A stretch of DNA of 5,598 nt from positions 1-5,598 of the forward strand of contig CAZCXW010000067.1 of the NCBI GenBank assembly GCA_964502785.1, written 5' to 3'. The translations under genes were made by a program, and so were the position numbers. The stretch is from JAGVYE01 sp964502785 (GTDB lineage Archaea > Nanobdellota > Nanobdellia > Woesearchaeales > GW2011-AR9). Positions 1-5,109 of this stretch are shown in pieces; within the stretch, counting starts at the first letter, position 1, and each line of letters starts with the position of its first letter. The notes under the pieces were generated by a model that worked only from the letters and a program-made list of their open reading frames with translations, was not told the DNA's origin and did not search any database.

Positions 1-514
1 AACCAAGAAAGACTGGTTCCTCAAAAGCAATGTTATGCCTGCGAAGAAATTTCAAACAATCGCTTCTGGCATAGTTTTTCGTCCGTGGAGAATTAATTAC
101 TTCCACCTCCATAAAAGCGCCTAAACCTTTTACCGTATCCAGCACAACCTCAAACTCGCCGCAGAGAAAATATTCCCTCTCTTTCTCTACCACAAAACGT
201 TGCTTAAACCCCAGCATGGCAAGGATCTTCGCCATGACTAAAGGATCATTAATAAAAACTTCATATTCTTGCGTGAATTCAGATTCCTTCCCAAAGTCTT
301 TCACAACATGATACGCAAGCTGATGTTTTCCTTCCTCTTCTCGAATACGGAGAAATTCCAATGTAGGTTTTTGCGCAAAAAAATCCCTGTCGGCTGGCAC
401 AAAATAAACATCCTTTTGAAACACTTTTTTCTGAAAAGCGCCAATCTTATGGAGCTTATTTCGTACGATGGAGATGTCAGAAATACGGACTTTTATTTCA
501 ATTTCGAGGTTCAT
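1..514 (-). CDS. CYTH-domain protein (CyaB / class IV adenylate cyclase-like), 3' end cut by window edge
   Basis: The 171 visible residues read as a CYTH triphosphate-tunnel-metalloenzyme domain. The signature ExExK lies at the extreme N-terminus (E4, E6, K8 in MNLEIEIKV). It is followed by an LRIRE strand near residue 58, a VVKDFG strand, an EKEREYF strand, and late strands EVVLDTV and GAFMEVEV carrying the acidic pairs of the tunnel. Members bind triphosphates with divalent metal; known activities include adenylate cyclase, thiamine-triphosphatase and inorganic triphosphatase. The archaeal CyaB-like group is mostly uncharacterised, so the substrate is unknown. The ATG at 514 is chosen because ExExK begins three residues later, leaving no room for a later start. 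It sits three bases after the 3' end of tRNA-Ala on the same strand, with no promoter or Shine-Dalgarno between, so co-transcription is likely. The family assignment is confident; the reaction is not known. Confidence 0.85.
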   Translation of the reverse strand, partial: MNLEIEIKVRISDISIVRNKLHKIGAFQKKVFQKDVYFVPADRDFFAQKPTLEFLRIREEEGKHQLAYHVVKDFGKESEFTQEYEVFINDPLVMAKILAMLGFKQRFVVEKEREYFLCGEFEVVLDTVKGLGAFMEVEVINSPRTKNYARSDCLKFLRRHNIAFEEPVFLG

Positions 515-517
515 AAA

Positions 518-588
518 TGGACTCGTCGGGAGTCGAACCCGAACCTGACCCCAGCCAAGGGTCCGTTCTACCATTATACTACGAGCCC
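518..588 (-). tRNA. tRNA-Ala, anticodon GGC
   Basis: The 71-base cloverleaf closes fully. The acceptor stem GGGCTCG pairs with CGAGTCC and contains G3-U70, the alanine identity pair, followed by discriminator A73. The anticodon stem GACCC/GGGTC encloses the loop TTGGCTG, placing GGC at 554-556. The T arm is TCGGG-TTCGACT-CCCGA, and the D loop keeps the GG pair. No CCA is encoded (TTT follows), as is usual in archaea. Two positions are odd: base 37 is T rather than a purine, and the D stem (GTAT/GAAC) has an A-A mismatch plus a U-G pair. A proline reading (TGG) would need a shifted, unpaired loop and does not fit the acceptor stem. The CYTH gene follows after three bases on the same strand. 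Confidence 0.95.
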
Positions 589-609
589 GGATAGTACGAC
601 AAAAAGCTG

Positions 610-622
610 TTTATTAATAAAT
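610..622 (-). promoter_or_regulatory. TATA box for tRNA-Ala (and probably the CYTH gene)
   Basis: On the minus strand the sequence TTTATTAATAAA is centred near 617, about 27 bases before 590. That is two bases ahead of the mature tRNA 5' end, the usual archaeal TATA-to-start spacing. No other promoter is seen before the CYTH gene. Confidence 0.65.
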
Positions 623-633
623 CTAACCCAAAC

Positions 634-644
634 CTTAATAAAAA
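634..644 (+). promoter_or_regulatory. TATA box for the HTH/PIN two-gene unit
   Basis: CTTAATAAAAA on the plus strand is centred near 639, which predicts a transcription start near 665-667, at the ATG of the next gene (leaderless). The divergent tRNA TATA box is about 20 bases away, so both promoters share one short region and may compete for binding. Confidence 0.55.
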
Positions 645-666
645 AAGAAAATCTTCTAAATACTTG

Positions 667-1227
667 ATGAAAGAGGAGATCAGGAAAGAAATAGTATTTG
701 ACTTTACCCAGGCTGTAAAAATCCTCAGAGCAAGAGAAACGAATGGAGTAAACCAATTAAAAGAACTGAGCGATCACGCCATTGAAGATATCGCCATTCA
801 TAAGGACCTTGACTTGATTTCCATGACCGTGCTTCTGTACTCTCTTTACAAAATTTATACTTGTATAAACGACAAAGACGCAGCTGCTATTTTGCAGGAA
901 ATAGAACGAACCTTGCATAGCTTAGAAAGCCGTAACCTTGGAAAATATAATCAGCACGTAAAAAATCTTTTCCAAAGGGTAAAGAACTGCAATGCAAAAA
1001 TTAAAGAACATTTTTACGATGTCATGCACGCCGCACGCATTAAAAAAGGCACAACTCTTCTTGAGAAAGGCCTTTCCATCGGCCAAGCGGCAGGCTTGAT
1101 GGGCCTTTCCAACTGGGATTTGCAGCAATATGTCGCCAAAACGATGGCGCAGGAACATGAACATGAAGCCGTGCCGGCCAAAGAGAGAATAAAAAGAGCC
1201 CTAAAAATTTTTAACATCGCAAAATGA
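667..1227 (+). CDS. Helical protein with C-terminal HTH-like segment, putative antitoxin partner of the PIN protein
   Basis: This 186-residue protein is predicted to be almost all helical. Residues 1-120 are an amphipathic helical region rich in Leu, Lys and Glu that I do not recognise. Residues about 132-157 (LLEKGLSIGQAAGLMGLSNW and on) read as a helix-turn-helix like the short HTH modules of archaeal antitoxins. The tail is charged (AQEHEHEAVPAKERIKRALK). The ATG at 667 is preferred over TTG at 664 because it matches the predicted transcription start, giving a leaderless message. The stop overlaps the next start as ATGA, so the two products are probably translationally coupled, typical of antitoxin-then-toxin order. 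VapB-type antitoxins are usually under 100 residues, so this is a long, atypical one. Its role as antitoxin and autorepressor is inferred only from the HTH and from the PIN neighbour. Confidence 0.75.
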   Translation: MKEEIRKEIVFDFTQAVKILRARETNGVNQLKELSDHAIEDIAIHKDLDLISMTVLLYSLYKIYTCINDKDAAAILQEIERTLHSLESRNLGKYNQHVKNLFQRVKNCNAKIKEHFYDVMHAARIKKGTTLLEKGLSIGQAAGLMGLSNWDLQQYVAKTMAQEHEHEAVPAKERIKRALKIFNIAK

Positions 1228-1919
1228 TAGAAACAAAAACAATTTTTTTTGATACGGGACCAATAATCACCTTGGTTATGTCCCGGTTGGTAGATATTCT
1301 CCCCAAACTCAAAGAAAAATTTGGCGGTCATTTTTACATCACCCCTTCCGTAGAACGAGAACTGATTACCAGGCCTTTGCAAAACAAACGTTTTGAATTT
1401 GAGGCATTGCAAACGCAGAAACTGATAAGAGACGGCACTCTTGAGCTATACAGAGATATTCCGCAAAAAAAAGTGAATGAATTTATTTCGCTGGCAAATA
1501 CCAGCTTTAAAATTAACGACAAACCTATGGATATTATCCAAGAAGGAGAAATGGAATCCATCGCCGCCGCCTTGGAAAAACATGCTGACGCAGTTATCAT
1601 TGATGAACGAACCCTGCGCTTGTTTGTGGAGAACTCAACAGAAATGAAAGAACTGTTGGAAAAACGCTTCCAGCATGAAATTTCTACGGATATGCAAAAA
1701 ATCCAAGAATTTAGCTCTTATTTTAAATCTTTAACTATTCTCCGCTCTGTGGAACTTATCAGTGCTGCTTATCAATTAGGCTTATTGGATATTTATCTGC
1801 CAAAAACCCGCGATGCAAAAAAAATCCTTGCCGATGCTGTCTTATGGACTGCTAAATTCAACGGCTGTGCGGTAACGGAACAGGAAATCGAAGAATTAAA
1901 GCAAACATTGCTTACTTAA
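1224..1919 (+). CDS. PIN-domain protein, putative VapC-like ribonuclease
   Basis: The 231-residue protein opens with the PIN signature FFDTGPIITL (D10), typical of the first metal-binding aspartate. It is followed by TPSVERE (E44), then GEMESIAAALE (E109/E111), matching the GExEAIALA helix of PIN proteins, and ADAVIIDERTLR (D122, D127), matching the xxDDxxAR segment. These acidic residues would bind Mg2+/Mn2+ for single-strand RNA cleavage. Residues 140-231 form an extra helical C-terminal region, longer than the roughly 130-residue classic VapC. It includes a second segment, RDAKKILADAVLWTAKFNG, that could help bind the partner. The start overlaps the previous stop (ATGA) with no separate ribosome site. 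The PIN fold is confident. Toxin activity and target are inferred; a housekeeping PIN nuclease with a regulatory partner is the main alternative. Confidence 0.8.
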   Translation: MIETKTIFFDTGPIITLVMSRLVDILPKLKEKFGGHFYITPSVERELITRPLQNKRFEFEALQTQKLIRDGTLELYRDIPQKKVNEFISLANTSFKINDKPMDIIQEGEMESIAAALEKHADAVIIDERTLRLFVENSTEMKELLEKRFQHEISTDMQKIQEFSSYFKSLTILRSVELISAAYQLGLLDIYLPKTRDAKKILADAVLWTAKFNGCAVTEQEIEELKQTLLT

Positions 1920-1956
1920 GGAGAACGGAAGATATTCATCTGATTTACGTTCTGCA

Positions 1957-2079
1957 AAAAAGTCGCCGCCATGGCCAAGATGTGAGGCGAGAACTACCAT
2001 TCGTAAGACCTATTGGTAGGTGCTCCGCATCGATTTGCTGTTCAACAGAGCATTCGCCGAACGGCCAAGGCGACTTTTT
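1957..2079 (+). ncRNA. Candidate structured RNA (unrecognised family) or short palindromic element
   Basis: A perfect 11-bp inverted repeat (AAAAAGTCGCC at 1957-1967, GGCGACTTTTT at 2069-2079) closes a 123-base element. Its core (1962-2074) is 56 percent GC by count, against 32 percent in the next 120 bases. Inside, GGCC at 1973-1976 can pair with 2063-2066, GGCGAG (1986-1991) with TTCGCC (2053-2058), CTACCA (1994-1999) with TGGTAG (2014-2019), and TGCTC (2021-2025) with GAGCA (2048-2052). Together these give a three-way junction on a long stem. The G1991-U2053 wobble exists only in the plus-strand RNA, which mildly favours that strand. The 3' arm ends in a T tract that could terminate transcription. 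A weak TATA-like GATATTCA at 1931-1938 lies about 27 bases before the 5' end. I do not recognise it as 5S, SRP, RNase P, tRNA, C/D or H/ACA RNA. Confidence 0.45.
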
Positions 2080-2183
2080 CTTAAAATGGAAATTATCTTA
2101 TTTTGTGCAAGAATTTTCCAAATATAATGGGGTTGCCCTGCATTTCAGAAGAAGACCTCTATCAACTGCTCATTTTCGTCACA
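2080..2183. other. AT-rich intergenic stretch, nothing recognised
   Basis: Between the structured element and the next promoter I see no convincing gene on either strand, no tRNA and no clear repeat. A TATA-like AAATATAA occurs at 2120-2127, but no plausible start lies about 27 bases downstream of it. Confidence 0.5.
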
Positions 2184-2195
2184 TTTTTAAATATA
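2184..2195 (+). promoter_or_regulatory. TATA box for the zinc-ribbon/M50 unit
   Basis: TTTTTAAATATA is centred near 2189, so transcription should begin around 2212-2217. This falls on the run of three ATG codons (2209, 2212, 2215) and implies a leaderless message. Confidence 0.65.
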
Positions 2196-2208
2196 GTTGC
2201 TTTTCAGG

Positions 2209-2409
2209 ATGATGATGAAAAAAAAATGTATTGTCTGCAATGCAGAAGCGGAGTATAAGATAAAAGATTCTTCTGATTATTATTGCCTTGACTGCGCGGA
2301 AGAAAACTTTGCCGATCTTTCCATGCTCCTTAAAGTAGAAGAAGAAGCGAAACGGCTTAAAGCCATTGTAGAAGAAAAAGGAGAAGATGAAGATGTATCA
2401 GAAGATTAA
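2209..2409 (+). CDS. Small CxxC-CxxC zinc-binding protein
   Basis: About 64-66 residues. Near the N-terminus is a four-cysteine zinc site: CIVC, then about 18 residues (AEAEYKIKDSSDYY and flanks), then CLDC. It is followed by a helix rich in Glu, Lys and Leu (LKVEEEAKRLKAIVEE) and an acidic tail. This looks like a treble-clef or zinc-ribbon adaptor that could bind protein or nucleic acid; no enzyme motif is present. Three tandem ATGs begin the gene. The TATA spacing favours 2212 or 2215 (product starting MKKKC), while TTG at 2197 lies upstream of the predicted transcript. The 3' end overlaps the M50 gene in another frame, so the two are co-translated and probably functionally linked, but no function can be assigned from sequence. 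Confidence 0.8.
   Translation: MMMKKKCIVCNAEAEYKIKDSSDYYCLDCAEENFADLSMLLKVEEEAKRLKAIVEEKGEDEDVSED
2380..2383 (+). promoter_or_regulatory. Shine-Dalgarno for the M50 gene inside the upstream gene
   Basis: GGAG lies 3 bases before the ATG at 2387 and 9 bases before the ATG at 2393. The second spacing is the more usual one and argues for the later start. The site lies within the coding sequence of the zinc protein, which would couple translation of the two. Confidence 0.45.
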
Positions 2410-3025
2410 TCTCGGCGGCATTTCGACATCCCGCACAGAGCTGATTGACATTGCCAAAGCATGGATCACACTTTCTTTAGCATTTACTTTTGTCTATGGG
2501 AGTATAAATCTTATCAAAGGAAACATCTCGCAGATTTTTTCAATTCAAACGATAGTCCTATTCTTTATATCACTTTTTACCGCAGGCTTAGGTTTTCTTC
2601 TCCACGAATTATCGCATAAGTTTGTCGCCCAACGCTACGGCTGCGTCGCTGAATTTCGCGCCTTTGACCAAATGTTGTATCTCGCGTTAGGACTCGCTAT
2701 CCTTGTCGGATTCATTTTCGCCGCTCCCGGCGCAGTCATGATTTCAGGCATGATCACCAGGAAAGAAAATGGCATCGTCAGCGTCGCCGGAGCCTTGACA
2801 AATTATATCCTGGGAGGTTTGTTTCTTCTTCTGGGATTCATCTATCTATTTTTTTGCCCTATTGCTTCCATCGGTTCCCGCATATATTTCTGGTTAGGAA
2901 TAATAAACATGATTCCATGTGGCAATTTAGATGGGCTGAAAGTCCTGCAATGGAACCGCTATGTCTGGGGAGGGATGGTTGCAGTAGGAGTTTTCTTGGT
3001 GTTTTTCTTGAGAAGATTTTTGTAA
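2387..3025 (+). CDS. Peptidase M50 / site-2 protease family membrane metalloprotease
   Basis: This 212-residue protein has about five or six hydrophobic segments (roughly residues 26-45, 55-75, 97-120, 133-158, 165-178 and 194-210). The zinc site HELSH (H73, E74, H77) sits at the end of a membrane helix in GFLLHELSHKF. The third ligand motif is seen as NMIPCGNLDGLKVLQWN (D182, G183), matching the NxxPxxxLDG signature of M50 proteases. An AGALTNYILGG segment (G135, N139) matches the conserved AGPxxN region. These enzymes cleave membrane proteins within or near the bilayer. PDZ and CBS domains are absent, so this is a minimal form. It overlaps the upstream zinc protein by 23 bases (17 if it starts at 2393), suggesting the zinc protein is a partner or regulator; that part is inference. 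The substrate is unknown. Confidence 0.88.
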   Translation: MKMYQKINLGGISTSRTELIDIAKAWITLSLAFTFVYGSINLIKGNISQIFSIQTIVLFFISLFTAGLGFLLHELSHKFVAQRYGCVAEFRAFDQMLYLALGLAILVGFIFAAPGAVMISGMITRKENGIVSVAGALTNYILGGLFLLLGFIYLFFCPIASIGSRIYFWLGIINMIPCGNLDGLKVLQWNRYVWGGMVAVGVFLVFFLRRFL

Positions 3026-3059
3026 ATAATAACTATCAGCAAGTGGTAAAAAAGAAAAG

Positions 3060-3067
3060 TTTATAAA
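3060..3067 (+). promoter_or_regulatory. TATA box for the phosphatase/kinase unit
   Basis: TTTATAAA, preceded by a purine-rich AAAGAAAAG that may serve as BRE, is centred at 3063.5. The predicted start near 3090 coincides exactly with an in-frame ATG, favouring a leaderless message. Confidence 0.7.
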
Positions 3068-3089
3068 GAAAGAAATGAAATTAAAGACT

Positions 3090-3971
3090 ATGCAATCACT
3101 AACAACAGAACAATTATTCAAAGAAATAAACCCGATTATAGACAGATTTCTAGGATATGCTAAACTGCTTCAGCAAGGAATTCATTCCGAAGATAAAGGA
3201 AAAGCTACTGATAATCCCGCTGTCCGCGCGTTCACTGATGCTGATATTATAGTTCAAGAAGGAGTTGCACGGCATTTAAAAAAAATGGTAGATCAAGGCC
3301 ACTCTCTTCGTTTCGTGCCTGAAGAAGCTTCTCCATACAATGCTCTCTTTCCTGAAAATGCTTCGAGGATTGTCACGTTTGATCCTATCGATGGAACCTT
3401 AGTGTACAAAAACAGTTTTCCTGGATTTTGCGCAGTTTTCGCAGATTATGAAAAAAACAATCTTAAGGGTGCTCTCGTACATACACCCATAGATGGAAAA
3501 ACATATTGCGCTGCCCAAGATGAGGAACAAAGTTGGACTTGGACACCAGATGAATCAGGAAATTACATAAAAAACCCATGGCAAGTAACACCAGGAAATA
3601 ATAATAGGATAATCAGCATGAATGTTCCTGAAGAAATTACTACTAGACTTAGAGAAAAAGGCATTGAATTATTGCAATTTGGCACTCCAGAGATGCCGCC
3701 AGACCTAGAAGTAAATGCAATATACAGAGGACAAATCGGAGGATACTTTAAACAGAAGGCATCTGCCTTTGATTGGGGACCTTGCTCATTAATCGTTGAA
3801 AAAGGAGGAGGATTTGTCTCAGATTTCCAAGGAAACACACAAGATATTCATCACTATACTTGGCAAAGAGCGGCGAATGGAATGGAAGAAGGATACACTC
3901 ATTCTATTATTGCTGTTGCTGATAAACGAATGCAGGAAACCCTTGTAGAAGTTTTATCTCAATGGAAGTAA
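3090..3971 (+). CDS. Inositol monophosphatase (IMPase/FIG) family phosphatase
   Basis: The reading frame opens at ATG 3075, but the TATA box at 3060-3067 places transcription near 3090, so the ATG at 3090 (MQSLTTEQ, 293 residues) is preferred. Numbered from 3075, the metal-binding motifs are EE (E83/E84) and DPIDGT (D103, D106, T108) followed by an SFPGFCAVF strand. The second family motif is FDWGPCSLIVEKGGG (D233). The catalytic aspartates of motif 1 and the aspartate of motif 2 are kept. The usual W-D of motif 2 is F-D, and the usual EAGG is KGGG. Such enzymes remove phosphate from sugar, inositol or nucleotide phosphates using Mg2+. The altered second motif suggests a divergent substrate. 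The kinase gene starts four bases after the stop, so the two enzymes form one operon. Confidence 0.88.
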   Translation: MQSLTTEQLFKEINPIIDRFLGYAKLLQQGIHSEDKGKATDNPAVRAFTDADIIVQEGVARHLKKMVDQGHSLRFVPEEASPYNALFPENASRIVTFDPIDGTLVYKNSFPGFCAVFADYEKNNLKGALVHTPIDGKTYCAAQDEEQSWTWTPDESGNYIKNPWQVTPGNNNRIISMNVPEEITTRLREKGIELLQFGTPEMPPDLEVNAIYRGQIGGYFKQKASAFDWGPCSLIVEKGGGFVSDFQGNTQDIHHYTWQRAANGMEEGYTHSIIAVADKRMQETLVEVLSQWK

Positions 3972-3975
3972 AACA

Positions 3976-4953
3976 ATGAGACAAGAATATTCTCTTTCAA
4001 CATTACAGGAAATTCTTAACCAATATCCAAGTCTAGGAGAGATCAAAGAACACAAACTCTTCACATCTGGATTTGAGAACTCTAATTATTATGTAGAAAC
4101 AACAACCGGCAAATTTGTTATAAAAATCTTTGAAGGTATCGGCGTCAGCAAAGAAAATATCCTCTTCGAGATTGAGGTAATGGTTTTTTGCAGTCAACAC
4201 GGATTAAAAATTCCTGCTCTGTATAAAACAAAGCATGGATCGCACTTTACGGCATTAAATAATGGAGAAAAGATTGTTATCGTCATGGAATTTATAGAAG
4301 GAGAAAACCTGTTCAAACAACAATTATCTGATTCTATTGCCGCTGCAATTGGACAGGAAGCAGGTAAAATGGATGCAGCGCTCCAATATTTTAAAGATGG
4401 AGCGAAGACACGTCAGAATTACCAGTGGGATATGAAAAATTTCTTACAATTAGAAGCTTCTCTTAATCTTCTGCCAGCCGCATTCGATAAGAATATGGTG
4501 CAAAATATTTTCAATAAGTTCCGCAAAATTTTGCCAACTTTCAGTTCCCTGCCAAAAGGCCTTATTCATAATGATATCGCCGCGCATAATCTGCTCGCTC
4601 AGGGCAATGAACTGAAAGCGATCATTGATTTTAGCGACATGGCTTTTAGCCCTTACATCCAGAATATTGCTGTCTTCTTGGCTCAAAGTGTTTTCAGCTA
4701 CAGCTGGCAGCCGCATCAAACTAAAATCTTCTTGAGAGAATACCAAAAACACAGACCTCTCGGCAAGGAGGAAATGGAAATCCTCTACGACTTGATTCTC
4801 GCCCGTTATGCGGCTATTATTGTAGAATTCAACCGCTGGAATGTTGAATACGGAGAAGACAAGCAGAGAACCGAATACGTTAATGATCATTATTCTTTTC
4901 TGCAGAAATTTTTGAATATACCTAGAGACGAATTTGCAAACTTATTGCGCTAA
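3976..4953 (+). CDS. APH-family small-molecule kinase, homoserine kinase type II (ThrB2)-like
   Basis: This 325-residue protein has the aminoglycoside-phosphotransferase kinase fold. The N-terminal lobe shows SGFENSNYYVETTTGKFVIKIFE (residues 31-53), strongly reminiscent of the GVENSNYxVxTTxGxFVLTIFE segment of type II homoserine kinases, with the ATP-anchoring lysine probably K50. The hinge is VIVMEFIEGE (101-110). The catalytic loop is HNDIAAHN (H198, D200, N205), and the metal-binding motif is IIDFSD (D218). ThrB2 itself usually reads HADLFxDNV here, so the substrate may differ: homoserine, hydroxylysine, choline, methylthioribose or another alcohol. No threonine-pathway genes are in view. 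Start ATG 3976 follows the phosphatase stop by four bases, with a weak GGAAG site upstream. Pairing with a phosphatase suggests control of one phosphorylated metabolite, which is inference. Confidence 0.85.
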   Translation: MRQEYSLSTLQEILNQYPSLGEIKEHKLFTSGFENSNYYVETTTGKFVIKIFEGIGVSKENILFEIEVMVFCSQHGLKIPALYKTKHGSHFTALNNGEKIVIVMEFIEGENLFKQQLSDSIAAAIGQEAGKMDAALQYFKDGAKTRQNYQWDMKNFLQLEASLNLLPAAFDKNMVQNIFNKFRKILPTFSSLPKGLIHNDIAAHNLLAQGNELKAIIDFSDMAFSPYIQNIAVFLAQSVFSYSWQPHQTKIFLREYQKHRPLGKEEMEILYDLILARYAAIIVEFNRWNVEYGEDKQRTEYVNDHYSFLQKFLNIPRDEFANLLR

Positions 4954-4988
4954 GCAAGTCTTTCTCTGCATTTTCACGTCGAGACCAA

Positions 4989-5004
4989 GCAAAACCTTTA
5001 TATA
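4989..5004 (+). promoter_or_regulatory. Strong BRE + TATA promoter
   Basis: GCAAAACC (BRE-like, 4989-4996) runs straight into TTTATATA (4997-5004). This is the most consensus-like archaeal promoter in the window and predicts transcription starting near 5025-5031. The only downstream plus-strand gene it can serve is the zinc-ribbon gene at 5110. Confidence 0.75.
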
Positions 5005-5098
5005 CAACCATTCCCTTCCTAAGGAGTTAGATGTTTTTTTCTCCGTCAAGAAAAGAGGTGCCGAGAAGTTCTTTCCTATCTCATATTCTAAAAAAAGA

Positions 5099-5106
5099 AG
5101 GTGATC
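5099..5106 (+). promoter_or_regulatory. Shine-Dalgarno AGGTGATC deciding the GTG start at 5110
   Basis: AGGTGATC is complementary to the archaeal 16S rRNA 3' tail (GATCACCT) and ends three bases before GTG 5110. Aligned on the full GGAGGTGATC consensus, this is normal spacing. It picks GTG 5110 over GTG 5101, which lies inside the site. ATG 5108 is followed at once by a stop. Confidence 0.6.
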
Positions 5107-5109
5107 GAT

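Noticed and set aside
554..557. tRNA-Pro (TGG) reading of the anticodon
   Set aside because: It would need the loop shifted by one base, breaking the perfect GACCC/GGGTC stem, and the G3-U70 acceptor pair with A73 points to alanine.
269..667. 132-codon plus-strand frame
   Set aside because: It runs antisense through the CYTH gene and the tRNA-Ala gene, both of which are firmly supported, and its protein has no recognisable features.
1957..2079. 5S rRNA, tRNA or SRP RNA
   Set aside because: The length and three-way junction recall 5S rRNA, and TTCAACA recalls a T loop. The conserved 5S sequences, a complete cloverleaf and the SRP helix 8 motif are all absent.
1957..2079. MITE or insertion-sequence remnant
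   Set aside because: The 11-bp terminal inverted repeat would allow it, but no flanking target duplication is visible and no second copy occurs in the window. It stays an alternative that a genome-wide copy search would settle.
1982..2212. 76-codon plus-strand frame in the gap after the PIN gene
   Set aside because: It covers the structured element, has no ribosome site or promoter at its start, and its composition (many Arg, Cys, Ser, His) looks like random translation.
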